From contig OY970315.1 of assembly GCA_963716525.1 (NCBI GenBank), positions 1,984,001 through 2,048,000 of the forward strand: a stretch of DNA of 64,000 nucleotides, read 5' to 3'. This DNA comes from JBBREP01 sp963716525. Lineage in GTDB: Bacteria > Actinomycetota > Acidimicrobiia > IMCC26256 > PALSA-610. Below are positions 26,628-37,472 of this stretch, one piece after another. The notes beneath the pieces were generated by a model. That model had not been told where the DNA came from. It ran no database searches and was given only the letters and a program-made list of their open reading frames with translations. A program made the position numbers and the translations under genes. The stretch's first letter is position 1. Every line of letters starts with the position of its first letter.

Positions 26628-29600
26628 TGCTGCAGCCGTTCGCCATCGCTGATGAGGTGCTCGACTTCTTCCGACGGTACGTGCGCGCCGGCTTCCCGCT
26701 GCGCCGGGAAGCTCTCGACGCCACGCGCGAACAGTTGATCGACGACGGCCTCTTGTGGCGCGAGCCGTTCGTATCGCTCGGTCGACCCGGCACGACTGGG
26801 CCACGCCTGGACTCGCTCGGCGACCTGCTGCTCGAGCGCACGCTCCAGATCCCCTGGGGGTTCGAGGTGCTCTACCAGCACCAGGTCCAGGCGATCCAGC
26901 GCTTGGCGAGCTCACGCGAGCCGGGACCGCAGAACACGCTCGTGCTGTCCGGCACGGGCTCGGGCAAGACGGAGAGCTTCTTCATACCGATCGTCGACGC
27001 GTGCCTGCGTTCCGACGAGCCGGGCGTGAAGGCAGTCGTCATCTATCCGATGAACGCGTTGGCGAACGACCAGCTGAAACGGCTCACAACGTTGCTCTCC
27101 GATGTGCCGGAAGTCAGCTTCGGTCGCTACACGGGCGATTCGCCCGAACAGGACGCGGGCGATCGTCGACGGCTGGCTCGGCCGTCGACCGCACCGTCCA
27201 ATCTTCGTTGGTCGCGCCAGGCGATGCGTGACGAGCCGCCGGACATCCTGCTCACGAACTACGTCGAACTCGAGTATCTGCTGCTGCGTGGCAAGGATGC
27301 CGAGCTCTTCCGAAACGGCGCGCCGACGTACCTTGTTGTCGACGAGATCCACCTGTTCTCTGGAATTCTCGGCGCTGAGGTCGCGGCGTTGCTGCGGCGC
27401 TTCCGCCAGCACGTCGGCGCGGGCGACAACATGTGCTCCGTTGGCACCAGCGCGACCGCCGGCGCCGACGAGCTTCCGCACCTTCTCGCCTTCGCCTCGC
27501 GGTTCTTCGGAGCGCGTTTTGGCGCCGACGCCGCTATCCAGGAGACTCCGATCCCGCTCACGCCGCTTGGGTCGACGACGCCGCCACCACCACACTCGCT
27601 AACCGACACGCATCTCGACGCGGCTCACACCACCACTGGCGTGGCCACGCTTGCGAAGCTCGTGCTCGGCGCGGACATCGACCCCGACGGTGACATAGGG
27701 GCGCAGCTCGGCGCGGTTATCGATGGTTTCACGACGGTCGGGACCGTCGAACGGGCGCTCGACACGCCCTCTCCCTTGTCGGAGGCTGCCGAGGCGCTCA
27801 GCGCGCTCTCCGGGCGCGACAGCGTCGACCACGAGGCATTGCTGCGCGAGGCACGAGCGCTGGTCCTACTCGGCGCGGCGGCGCGAGTGTCGAAGGTCGG
27901 AGAGGCTGATGTCGAGCCGCGCTTCCGACCGCGCGTCCACCAGGTGGTGCGCAGTCTTGCAGGCCTCGCGCGCTGCCTGAACGCGGAGTGCGGGGCCCTG
28001 CTGCCTCCGGACGGCAGTCGCTGCCCGGCGTGCGAAGCACTGGCGCTCCCGCTTGCCAGCTGTCGTACCTGTGGCGAGGCGTATTGGACGAGCACGGTGC
28101 CCCGCCGCGATCTCGCGGCGGTCGATCTTCTGCGCGCAGTAGAACCGCCGCGGGGCCAGCCGGTCGTCTTCCTGGCGAGTCCTCACGAACTCGCTGATCC
28201 CATCGACCAAGACGAAGACGATGGTCGCCTTGTGTGGGACGTGACAACGGCGTGTCCCTGGTGCGGCGCCTTCAGTGCTTCGGGGGAGGAGCTGAACCAT
28301 TCGCGGGCATGCCCTCACCCGTTCGGCGCTCGGTCATTCCGGGCGTCCACTGACGAGGCGCACTGCCCGAGCTGCGGCGACCGGGGAGCTCAAAACCGGC
28401 CGATCCTGTTGCCCCTGAAGGGGTCGGCTGCTGCATCGACCGCGGTGCTCACGCAAGGACTTTCGGACGAGTTGCGACAGCGTGAGGGCGAAGCCGCGGG
28501 CCGCCTCTTGGTGTTTGCCGACAGTCGGCAGAACGCCGCGCAGCAAGCCGGATACTCGGACGACCAGGGTTCCCGGATCGCCGTGCGGCAGTTGATCGTC
28601 GACGCGCTCGATGACGGAACGCTTGCGATGAACGCCCTCGAACGGCGCGTCCGCGTCCGGGTGATCGACGACACCGAGATGATGCGCCGATGGCTCGCGG
28701 GGGAGGCGCGCGAGCGGTTTGGTGAAGTGTCCGATCCCGCCTACCTGCCATCGAGCGAAGAGACGAACCATCTCGAGCAACAGCTCAGCTGGGAGCTCGC
28801 GCTCGAGTTCACCGAGCGCAGTCGGCGGCGATTCTCGCTCGAGCAGGAGGGGATGATCGTTGTCACGGTAGATGCGTTCGACGACATCGTCGCTGCGATC
28901 GCAGGCGCTTGGCCGTCGCATCCATTCGGCGACGGACTCGCCGACTACGTCCGCGCCGTCGTCGATGCAATGCGCCAGGTCCGAGCCGTCGACCACCGCT
29001 GGCTCAAGCTCTCGCCCCGGACGCTCATGCGCAATCACGGCCTCCGCATCGGCGACCGCGCCGTCACCTCGGCGCGCGGTTTCGCGCCCAAGAAGTTCCG
29101 CAACGCCGCCGACGGTGTCGACATCCGCGCCTGGACCGCGCCGAAGAGCATGAGCCGTCTCACCGAGCTTGCCGGACGCATGCTCGACAAGCCGCCTACG
29201 TCACTGAACGCCGACGTCGAAGCGCTTGCTGAACACCTGAACCGCGTCGGGCTGACCAGACAGGCCAAGATCGGTAACAAGAAGTGCTTCCAACTCGACC
29301 ACAAGCGGCTCTTGCTGACTCTCCGCACCAAAGAGCCGCTCTGGCGCTGCGGCCGCTGCGGCCACGTGCGACCGACTGTCCTTGTCGACACGAACGGCCA
29401 GGCGCTTTGCGTTCGGTGGCAATGCCGCGGTCGTCCCGAGCCGTGGGAGCCCGCGTTGCAGCGCGACTTCTACCGCGGCCAGTATCAAGCGCAGCCGCGA
29501 CGCTTCATCGTCCGCGAGCACTCTGGCCAGATCGACGGTGAAGAGCGCCTCAGCCTCGAACAGCGCTTCAACGACAGCGAGCGCCCAATCATCGACGTGC

Positions 29601-32008
29601 TGGCATGCACACCGACACTCGAAGTCGGCGTGAGCTTGGACGACCTCAACGCGGTCGTGCTTCGCAACCTGCCACCGACGCCGGCCAACTACGCGCAACG
29701 CATCGGTCGAGCAGGGCGCCGCAGCAAAGTGGCCCTCTCCGTCGCCCATGCCGGCCATGGTCCTCACGACAGCTACTACTTCACCAACCCTGGCGAGATG
29801 ATCGCGGGCCAAGTGCGGGCGCCCGCCATCAGCCTCGACAACGCTCCGCTGCTGAAACGCCACATCAACTCGCTCGTGCTCGAGATCCTGCGCATCGACT
29901 TCCCAGAGAGGTGGGTGCCGCCGCTGGATGCTCACGACTGGGGCGACGAAGAGCCAACTATCGCCGATCCTGACGGGGTCCTCCTCGAATCGACGATCAA
30001 GCCGTTCGCCGACCGTCTCGGCGATCCCGACGTGCGCGCTCGGCTCGACGACGCGGTCCGTACCGCCTTCCTCGACGACCCCGAGGCAACTCCGATTACC
30101 GACGCAGCCGCGATCTGCGGCGCGCAGGTCGACAATTTCCTTACTGACCTCCGGGCCACGCTGAACCGTTGGTGCGACCGCTTCCGCGACCTACTCGACG
30201 CCTGGAAGACCAGTGTCTCGGCTCCGGGCCTCCCGTCGCAGGCGCGCAAGGATTACCAGGACCGGCTCTACCGCGAGCTCGTCCGGCTCTCGAACCCGCA
30301 GACGCCGCAGTACCGGCCGCTTGGCTTCCTCGGACTTGTTGGCTTCCTCCCTCGCTACGGCTTCACGGCGGACTCGGTTCTGCTGTACCCGCCGGGCGGC
30401 GACGAGCCGATCGTCCAGGCCGCACCGGTGGCCGTTACCGAGTTCGCGCCGGACAACGTCGTGTACGCCCGCGGGAAGAAACTCAAGGTCAGGCGGCTCG
30501 ACCCCACCCCCGTCGAGGAGATCTCGGCCGGTGCCGAACACCGCGACAACGTGCTGTCGTTGGCGCGCCGCTGTGACAGTTGCGATTACCTGACGGGCGA
30601 CCCGCTGATCAAACAGTGCCCCGAGTGCAACCGCGATCTCATCTCACAGCCTGTGGTCCGACTCACGGGCGTTCGCGGCAGCGGCGCCAACATCTCGTCG
30701 GAAGACGAGTACCGCACGAACGCGCAGTACGACGTGCGGACGATCCTCGGCGAACCGACCGCACCAGCAGAGGCTCTCGAGCTCGCTGGCCTCCGCATGA
30801 TCCGCAGCGCCGGCCGCAGCATCACTATCGCGAATCGCGGGTTGCGCGACCGCAACACCGGCGACGCGCACGGATTCGACTTGTGCACGGGATGTGGTCT
30901 CGCGGTCGAGTCGCGCCCGGCGGGTGATGGTGACACCGATGACGACGCCGATGCCGATGCCGAGACGGACTCGCGCCACCGGCCGGGATGCCCTGGGGCA
31001 AAGGATGTCGACCGAACCGTCATTCGCCGCAATACCTGGCTTGTCGCCGAAATCAAGGGCGACGCGATGGAGTTGCAGCTTCCTCTCGCCGCCCGCGACG
31101 ACGGCTTCGCGTCGTGGCGCGTCACGCTCGCTGAGGCGCTCGCGTTAGGCGTGCGCGAGACGATGCAAGCCGGTCGACGCGACCTCAGCTGGTTCGTCAA
31201 GCAGCGCGACGACGAACCCGTCTCGCTCGTCATCTACGACGTCATGCCAGGCGGTACCGGCTACCTGCCGAAGTTGTTCGCCGACGGTGGAAAGGGATTT
31301 AAGGCCGCCGCGGGCGAGGCGCTCAGCCGGCTCGAGACCTGCACGTGCGCTGATTCATGTCACCGGTGTCTCCGCGATTTCTGGAACCAGCGACACCACC
31401 ATCTCCTCGACCGCTTCCAAGTGATCGGCACGCTCAGGAGGATGGTCGGCGCCGTCGGGCTCGCCGACGCCGAGCTCGAGAACGAGCGTCTCGAGTCGTT
31501 CCTCGAGCAGGAGTTCTTCGAACAGCTCGATGGCGCCGGCCTGCCCTTGCCGACACTGCAGGTCAACCGCTACGTCGGTCAACGCCTCATTACTCGCGTC
31601 GATGCCGAGTACCGCGAACCTGACATCTCGATCTTCCTCGACGGGCGCGCCTACCACGCGCAGGATCGCGAGAAGATCCGCGACGACCTCCACCGGCGCA
31701 ACCAGCTCGAGCAACGCGGTGTCTGTGTGCTCGAGTTCACGTACGGCGACGTTATGAACGACTTCGCTGCGGTTGTCGAGACAATCCGCGCGGCGCTCGA
31801 TGGGCAGACAGGAGAGGTCGATCCCACGGCGCTGCCCGGCATCACGGTGCTTCACTGCGACGAAGCGGCCATGCAACTCGATCTCGAGATCCCCGCAGAC
31901 GCATGGCTCAAGGACGAGTCGACCAGGGTCCAGTCGCTACACAGCGCAAACCGGTTGCGCGTCGCTGGTTGGCGGCTGCACCGCCGTATTGACGGCGACG
32001 GCAGCTAA
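26627..32008 (+). CDS. DEAD/DEAH helicase-DUF1998-nuclease fusion (DrmA/DrmB- or DruE-like)
   Basis: A 1793-residue intact protein. An SF2 helicase core has Walker A SGTGSGKTE at 108-116, motif II VVDEIH at 237-242, motif III VGTSATAG, and, after an 700-residue insertion bearing Cys clusters (CLNAECGAL, CPACEAL, CRTCGEAYW), motif VI YAQRIGRAGRRS near 1022. DUF1998 follows with YDVMPGGTGYLPKLF near 1540 and the Cys cluster CTCADSCHRCLRDFW near 1571. The last 150 residues look like a PD-(D/E)XK or Vsr-like nuclease: REPDISIFLDGRAYH, then RRNQLEQRGVCVLEFTY. In DISARM these helicase and DUF1998 functions are two genes (drmA, drmB); in Druantia one large protein, DruE, combines them. Here one protein follows a DISARM-type DrmD-DrmMI pair. 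The TGATG overlap with the methylase gene fixes the start. Confidence 0.85.
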   Translation: MLQPFAIADEVLDFFRRYVRAGFPLRREALDATREQLIDDGLLWREPFVSLGRPGTTGPRLDSLGDLLLERTLQIPWGFEVLYQHQVQAIQRLASSREPGPQNTLVLSGTGSGKTESFFIPIVDACLRSDEPGVKAVVIYPMNALANDQLKRLTTLLSDVPEVSFGRYTGDSPEQDAGDRRRLARPSTAPSNLRWSRQAMRDEPPDILLTNYVELEYLLLRGKDAELFRNGAPTYLVVDEIHLFSGILGAEVAALLRRFRQHVGAGDNMCSVGTSATAGADELPHLLAFASRFFGARFGADAAIQETPIPLTPLGSTTPPPPHSLTDTHLDAAHTTTGVATLAKLVLGADIDPDGDIGAQLGAVIDGFTTVGTVERALDTPSPLSEAAEALSALSGRDSVDHEALLREARALVLLGAAARVSKVGEADVEPRFRPRVHQVVRSLAGLARCLNAECGALLPPDGSRCPACEALALPLASCRTCGEAYWTSTVPRRDLAAVDLLRAVEPPRGQPVVFLASPHELADPIDQDEDDGRLVWDVTTACPWCGAFSASGEELNHSRACPHPFGARSFRASTDEAHCPSCGDRGAQNRPILLPLKGSAAASTAVLTQGLSDELRQREGEAAGRLLVFADSRQNAAQQAGYSDDQGSRIAVRQLIVDALDDGTLAMNALERRVRVRVIDDTEMMRRWLAGEARERFGEVSDPAYLPSSEETNHLEQQLSWELALEFTERSRRRFSLEQEGMIVVTVDAFDDIVAAIAGAWPSHPFGDGLADYVRAVVDAMRQVRAVDHRWLKLSPRTLMRNHGLRIGDRAVTSARGFAPKKFRNAADGVDIRAWTAPKSMSRLTELAGRMLDKPPTSLNADVEALAEHLNRVGLTRQAKIGNKKCFQLDHKRLLLTLRTKEPLWRCGRCGHVRPTVLVDTNGQALCVRWQCRGRPEPWEPALQRDFYRGQYQAQPRRFIVREHSGQIDGEERLSLEQRFNDSERPIIDVLACTPTLEVGVSLDDLNAVVLRNLPPTPANYAQRIGRAGRRSKVALSVAHAGHGPHDSYYFTNPGEMIAGQVRAPAISLDNAPLLKRHINSLVLEILRIDFPERWVPPLDAHDWGDEEPTIADPDGVLLESTIKPFADRLGDPDVRARLDDAVRTAFLDDPEATPITDAAAICGAQVDNFLTDLRATLNRWCDRFRDLLDAWKTSVSAPGLPSQARKDYQDRLYRELVRLSNPQTPQYRPLGFLGLVGFLPRYGFTADSVLLYPPGGDEPIVQAAPVAVTEFAPDNVVYARGKKLKVRRLDPTPVEEISAGAEHRDNVLSLARRCDSCDYLTGDPLIKQCPECNRDLISQPVVRLTGVRGSGANISSEDEYRTNAQYDVRTILGEPTAPAEALELAGLRMIRSAGRSITIANRGLRDRNTGDAHGFDLCTGCGLAVESRPAGDGDTDDDADADAETDSRHRPGCPGAKDVDRTVIRRNTWLVAEIKGDAMELQLPLAARDDGFASWRVTLAEALALGVRETMQAGRRDLSWFVKQRDDEPVSLVIYDVMPGGTGYLPKLFADGGKGFKAAAGEALSRLETCTCADSCHRCLRDFWNQRHHHLLDRFQVIGTLRRMVGAVGLADAELENERLESFLEQEFFEQLDGAGLPLPTLQVNRYVGQRLITRVDAEYREPDISIFLDGRAYHAQDREKIRDDLHRRNQLEQRGVCVLEFTYGDVMNDFAAVVETIRAALDGQTGEVDPTALPGITVLHCDEAAMQLDLEIPADAWLKDESTRVQSLHSANRLRVAGWRLHRRIDGDGS

Positions 32009-33614
32009 GCCCAACCAATCGTGCGCATCACCTGATCAGTCCCGACGACTTCAAGTAGTGACCGCGCGGCTCATCGCCGTGTACGCCAGCGATTGATCCA
32101 GCTCGGTCGCGACTTCTGGAAGGACGACAACTACCGCGTCCGCCTCAAGGCCCTTGAATCGCTGCACGGTCTCCACCCCGATGCCGTCGTCGCCACGCGC
32201 AACCAGCGCGACACCATCGACGTCTCTTCCGCGTAGACGACCGACGACGTCGTTTGACGTCGCGAGCACCTGGATCTGCGTCGGCTCGAGTCCCTCCGCC
32301 ATTAGCTGGCCAAGCAGCGCGAGAACCTTCTGCACGGCCGACGCGATCGACGTGACCACGTGGAACTTCGGCTTCGGGCCCTCCACCTTGTTTGTTCGTA
32401 TATCGCCCCCGAAGACCGCCGCGACCCGGTCGGCGATGGGACGCGTGTTCCGGCAATTCCGCGTGAGTCGGTATTCGAACGTCCCCGCTGCAAACGGAGT
32501 ACTCCAACCAGGTACGAAGAGCGCCTGATGCGTGTCGGCGAAGACGTAGAACCATCCGTCCTCAAGACTCCTCATAACAAGGCGCAGCGAATCCCACCAC
32601 TCCGGACGGAAGTCCTGCCCTTCGTCAACGACGATCGCGTCGACCTCGAATCCCACCTCCGCTGCTAACTCGGGGAACAGCATCGGCAACTCTCTATCCC
32701 ACCAGTCCTGCGTCGGTTCCTCCGGAATCAATCGGTTCGCTTGGACCGCAAGGCGACGCGCCACCTGGTGGAACGTTCCTGCCGTCACGCGCTCGGAGCG
32801 AGCGAACTCGGCGGCGAGTGTGTCGCCTAGGAGCTGGTTGAAGCACACCAACAGCACGGATGCGCCGAGATCCTCGAGTCGCGCGCGCACGCTCGACTGC
32901 CAACAGCGTCTTGCCCGTGCCGGCTCCGCCGAGGATCAACGCCTGCCGATTGCCGCCGATCGCGTCCAGAACCTCGTACTGCTCTGTTGTCAACTCGACC
33001 AACGCTGCTGAGGCATCGGCGATGTCCTCCCGTAACAGCCGCTTCACTGTCACGGACGGCACGAGCAGCTTCCGGATGCGGCCGAGCTGCGTCGGCGTCA
33101 GCCGCTGCGGTGGCTTCCAGTAGGCAACGAGTCGGTGGATGCTGCGTTCGATGTTGTTCAGGTCAGCGGCATCAAGGATGATGTCTCGAGGTCCTTGCGG
33201 TCCGAGGCCATCCTGCATCCGGACGTGCGGGAACGCGACCGCCCGGCCGACGCGAGGACCGAGGCCGAGACCGTCGACATGGGCTGCGAGGAAGTCGGAG
33301 AGATGTCGCTTGCAGTCCTCGGCCTGTTCGAACGGATCGATAATTGGCTCGGCTCGACCGTTGCCATGGAGTCGGAAGAACTGGCGATCGCGTATGGTGA
33401 CCTCACCCCCTTTCGCCTCGATGACGAGAATGCCGTTCGTGGGATGGAACAACGCGAAGTCGGTTTCTCCATCACCTTGACGGCCACGGCGCAGCGCCTG
33501 CCACTTGATGTTGTGGAACACAGTCCAGTCGTCATCGAGTCGGCGCAGCTGCGCGAGAACGCGTCGCTCTGAGTCATACTGCGGCTCGCGGTCGGCGGGA
33601 AGAATGACTGCCAT
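32005..33614 (-). pseudogene. NERD-domain UvrD-like helicase, two frame shifts
   Basis: About 530 residues when joined. The N-terminal NERD nuclease-related domain has DGETDFALFHPTNGILVIEA (Asp and E-x-K motif). It is followed by a superfamily 1 helicase: Walker A LILGGAGTGKTLLAVERA, Walker B AIVVDEGQDFRPEWW, YRLTRNCRNTRPIA, and RFKGLEADAVVVVLPEV. The frame shifts at about 32890, inside a GCGCGCGCG run (slippage-prone), and again at about 32058, after which the true tail LLEVVGTDQVMRTIGWA ends at 32005, overlapping the convergent big helicase by 4 bases. ATG 33614 chosen (MAVILPADREPQYDSERR). NERD-helicases are frequent in defence islands; a DNA repair or anti-phage role is inference. Confidence 0.8.
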
Positions 33615-33804
33615 TGCACCATCGTGCCAGGCCGGGTCGTTGTGCACTTGCACTGGGCATGCGAGAGCGTGGGCGAAGGACTGCTTTGTGCCATCATCGG
33701 CGCATGAAGGGCGACCGGCCGGACGTGCGCAGGGACTCGTTCACGGGCACGCTCGTTGGCGAGGGCAGTGCTCGAAGCTTTCGACGGATTGGGGAGCTAG
33801 GACG

Positions 33805-35623
33805 ATGCCAGTCAGTCTCGAACGCGAGCGGGAGTTCATTCGTGCAGCAATGGAATTCCTGGCGGAAGTCGAGAGCGCGACGCGCAAAGAGGTCCTGAAT
33901 CACGTCGAACAGGCTGTGCCTCCAACCGCCGATGAGCGACGAGTCAATCCGAAGAGCGGCAGAGTCGACTGGCAGTTGCGCGTGCTATGGGCGTCGACTG
34001 GCTTGGTCAAGGCTGGCTACATCACCAAGGACGGGAGCGGTACGTGGACGGTAACGGACAAGGGCCGCGAAGCGCTTGTCCGCTATCCCGATCCCGCCGC
34101 GTTCAAGAGCGCGGTCGACTCCGCCTATCGAGAGTGGGCTGCTGCAAATAAGCCAGCGCAACGACGCGCCTGGCTTGTACGTGGCTCGTCTGTGCTCGGC
34201 ATCAACGTGGTTCCGGAGTGGCTCGAGCACGATTTCTGCAGCCTCGCCGGGTCGCAGCTGCGCCCTATCCCGGCGGGAATCGATGCGGGTGAGCTGCGCG
34301 AGCTGGCGACGGAGGACTACGGCCACCTCAAGCACCACGAGCTCAAGGCAAAGGTTGACGAGATCGTCGCGTTCGTCACGAAGATGAGCATCGGTGACGT
34401 CGTCATCACGACGAGCGACCAGCACACGTACGTGGGGGATGTAACCGGAGACTGGACCTACGAGCAGTCGGAGGGTGGTAGGTCGAACTTGCGACGGGCC
34501 GTCGATTGGCGCAACGAAGACGCGCCGATCGACTTCGCCGAGCTTCCCGCACCATTGCCGGCGCGTTGCAGACTGGAAACACGATCCTCGATCTCACAAG
34601 CGATCTGGCGCTGATCGACGCTCTCATCGCGCCGGACGCGGAAGCCGCGGTAGACGACACGGGCGCAGGAGTCGCGTCGCGCCACGAGCATCTTCCGGAA
34701 GCGTCGCAGTCGCTCGCGGATGAACTGTTTGTCGACCCTTCGTGGCTCGCTGACGTCCGCGAGCTGCTCGACGAACGGCGCCAGCTGATCTTCTACGGAC
34801 CGCCAGGAACCGGGAAGACTTACATCGCGGCAGAAGCTCGCGGCGGACCTCGTCGGGCCAGAGCAAGTCAAGCTCGTCCAATTTCACCCTGCCTACACGT
34901 ATGAAGACTTTTTTTGAGGGTTACCGGCCTGCACCCGGAGCGAATGACGGCACGATCAGCTTCGAACTTCGGGCTGGCCCTCTTCGCCAGCTTGTGAACC
35001 GCGCCCACGAACACCCCGAGCAGGCCTTCGTGCTCATTATCGACGAGATCAACAGGGCGAACCTCGCCAAGGTCTTCGGCGAGCTGTACTTCCTCCTCGA
35101 GTACCGAGATCAGGCTGTCGACCTTCTCTACTCGTCGGACGACGAAGGCTTCACCCTGCCGACGAACCTGTACTTCATCGGCACCATGAACACAGCTGAT
35201 CGCTCGATCGCCCTGATCGATGCCGCAATGCGTCGACGGTTCGCTTTCTTTTCACTCGATCCGGACACGGAGCCGACGAAGTCGTTGCTTGGCAGGTGGT
35301 CCGTACACCATGGTCTTGGTACAACCGCGTCAAGACTGCTCACCGAGCTCAACAAACGAATCGAAGATCCAGACTTCCGTATCGGCCCGTCGTATTTCAT
35401 GACCCGGACAGCTCCAGACGCGCATTCGCCCGAGCGCCTAGCGCGAACCTGGCGGACGTCGATCCTCCCGCTCCTCCAAGAACACCACTACGGCGAATGG
35501 GAGAGCGTGCAGCGTCGATACCAACTGCCTTCCCTTCTTGCCGCGATCGGCGCGGGTCTTGGACAGGCGCCGACATCGGAGCAGCCGCTTGATACGGGGG
35601 CGCCCGCGGGCGAAGAACCGTGA
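33805..35623 (+). pseudogene. mcrB: McrB-like GTPase with Mrr_N and PUA/EVE-like recognition part, three frame shifts
   Basis: The motor subunit of an McrBC modification-dependent restriction system, about 605 residues when joined. An N-terminal winged helix of the Mrr_N type (LEREREFIRAAMEFLAEVES) is followed by a region AWLVRGSSVLGINVVPEWLE that has the look of an EVE/PUA-like modified-base reader. Then comes the AAA+ domain: LIFYGPPGTGKTYIA, VLIIDEINRANLAKVFGE and the McrB signature GTMNTADRSIALIDAAMRRR. Shifts are needed near 34565, 34830 and 34915; the last is an extra T in a T7 run, where TYEDFFEGY is expected. Start ATG 33805 with GGGGAG upstream. Its stop overlaps the McrC start (GTGA). 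Confidence 0.85.
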
Positions 35624-36804
35624 CGACGATCGAGCTTGCCGAGGGTGGGCAATCGAAACTGGTGCCGCTCGCGGACCATGTCGGGGACGCACTGGCCGCG
35701 TCGGAGGTTGTCAATGCCTTCCGCGCTGGCGGCGGACAATGGGAGGTCGCCGCGAATACAAGAGTCGGAGTCGCCGCCATCAGCGGCGTCACGGTGTGGA
35801 TCAAGCCCAAAGTCGACATCCGACGAATCTTGTTTCTCCTCGGCTACGCGAAGAAGCCCGGGTGGCGCGACGACACCATCGCTTTCGAGTCGGTCACCGA
35901 CCTTGTGCCTGCACTTGCTCACGCCTTCGCTGACCAAGCGGAGCATGCCCTCGAGCGAGGTCTCATCCAGGGCTATCTCGAAGTTGACGACTCGCTGACT
36001 GTGCTGCGTGGTCGACTGCGTGAACAGGATCAGCTGCGTCGCCGCTACGGCATCGCTGTGCCGCTCCTCGTCCGCTTTGACGACTACACGACTGACATCC
36101 CCGAGAACCAGCTCTTGCGCGCCGCCGCCGAAGTGCTGCTGCGCCTTCCAGGCGTCGCACCGCGCACGCGAGCGCGACTCCGCAAGATCCGACAGGACCT
36201 CGCCGACGTCACACCTCACGTGCGCGGAATGCAATTGCCGACGTGGACTGCAACGAGATTGAACGCGCGGTACCACGTGGCGTTGTGGCTGGCGGAGCTG
36301 ATTCTGCAAGGCAACGCGGTGGATCAGGCCCCGGGTGATGTACGTCTCGGGGGGTTTCTTGTCGACATGGCGAAGGTCTTCGAGGACTTCCTAACCGCTG
36401 CTCTCACCGAGGCGCTCCGACCGTACGGCGGCTGGTCACGCGCCCAGGACCGGCACCATCTCGACGTCGATGACCTTGTCGCCATGAGGCCGGACCTCGT
36501 CTGGTATCAGGGCGGTGAGCCTTCGGCCGTCATCGATGCCAAGTACAAAGCCGAGAAGCCAGCAGGCTTTCCGGACGCCGATCTCTATCAAATGCTCGCG
36601 TACTGCACCGCGCTCGGACTCCCGGATGGTCACCTGGTCTATGCGAAGGGCAATGCCACCGAGGTCACTCACAAAGTTCGGCGCGCCGGCGTTGTGATCC
36701 ACGCGCATACTGTCGATCTGAGTGCCGTGCCGGCTGCTTTGCTTGATGAGATCGACTACCTTGCAGGCCGGATTGCGGAAACAGCACAGGTGCTTATGTC
36801 GTGA
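35620..36804 (+). CDS. mcrC: McrC-like nuclease subunit
   Basis: A 394-residue McrC-type endonuclease subunit that cleaves DNA when recruited by the McrB GTPase ring. The N-terminal part contacts McrB; the middle carries LRGRLREQDQLRRRYG and DIPENQLLRAAAEVLLRLPG, conserved in the family. The C-terminal PD-(D/E)XK core is MRPDLVWYQGGEPSAVIDAK (Asp, then D-A-K) with YQMLAYCTALG as the following helix. GTG 35620 overlaps the mcrB stop and its own stop overlaps the next gene, so mcrB, mcrC and the 36801 gene form one coupled operon. The frame is intact. Confidence 0.93.
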   Translation: MTTIELAEGGQSKLVPLADHVGDALAASEVVNAFRAGGGQWEVAANTRVGVAAISGVTVWIKPKVDIRRILFLLGYAKKPGWRDDTIAFESVTDLVPALAHAFADQAEHALERGLIQGYLEVDDSLTVLRGRLREQDQLRRRYGIAVPLLVRFDDYTTDIPENQLLRAAAEVLLRLPGVAPRTRARLRKIRQDLADVTPHVRGMQLPTWTATRLNARYHVALWLAELILQGNAVDQAPGDVRLGGFLVDMAKVFEDFLTAALTEALRPYGGWSRAQDRHHLDVDDLVAMRPDLVWYQGGEPSAVIDAKYKAEKPAGFPDADLYQMLAYCTALGLPDGHLVYAKGNATEVTHKVRRAGVVIHAHTVDLSAVPAALLDEIDYLAGRIAETAQVLMS

Positions 36805-37472
36805 GTACAGATGGGGCGGCGAGGCGTGTGCTGGATATCGAAGGCAACCTCAGGCAGTACCTCGCCGACCGCGATGATCCGACAGGGCGATACGCCTCGT
36901 TCGATTATTGCTTCAACTACTTCCAGGAGCAGCGCGAGACATCGGGCGTCACGTCCCTGGTTGAATCCGACCAGCTGCAGACGTCGTGCCTCCAACTCGG
37001 CTTCTATCTGGCGAGCTGGGGGATGTTCCGCGGCTCCGCCGAGCTTCTGAGCCGAAGCGCCAAGTGCTTCGTGCCCGTGCTCGAGGCGATCGTCGACGCC
37101 CCGCCAGAGGTGTGGAAAATCGATGCCGGCGCATATTCGCCGGAAGCCATCGACACGCTGCTTGGAGTGGGGAGGACTATCGGCCGCGTACTCCCCGGAG
37201 GCCAATCACCGACGCTGGTGACGAAGACGATGCTGGGTGTGTTCGGTTGCGTGCCGGCCTTCGACAACTACTTCAGGAAGGGCTTCGGTGTCTGGTCCTT
37301 CGGGCGTAAGGCTCTCGGAATGATCAACGCGTTCTATGAACGTCACGGCGAAGTCATCGAGCGGCATCGTGTCCCAACGTGGGATTTCGAGAAGGCTCGG
37401 CTGAGCGAGCGGCGCTACACGCGGGCGAAGGTGATCGACATGATCTTCTTCATCGAAGGGGCACGGTCGTGA
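36801..37472 (+). CDS. Conserved hypothetical protein coupled to McrBC
   Basis: A 223-residue, mostly helical soluble protein without a named family that I can give. Well-conserved-looking blocks are YASFDYCFNYFQEQRE, LQLGFYLASWGMFRGSAELL and VPAFDNYFRKGFGVWSFGRK. GTG 36801 overlaps the mcrC stop (GTGA), so it is translated with McrBC. Proteins of this look occur beside restriction and defence genes; an accessory function in the McrBC-type system is inference from coupling alone. No catalytic motif is visible. Confidence 0.75.
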   Translation: MSTDGAARRVLDIEGNLRQYLADRDDPTGRYASFDYCFNYFQEQRETSGVTSLVESDQLQTSCLQLGFYLASWGMFRGSAELLSRSAKCFVPVLEAIVDAPPEVWKIDAGAYSPEAIDTLLGVGRTIGRVLPGGQSPTLVTKTMLGVFGCVPAFDNYFRKGFGVWSFGRKALGMINAFYERHGEVIERHRVPTWDFEKARLSERRYTRAKVIDMIFFIEGARS

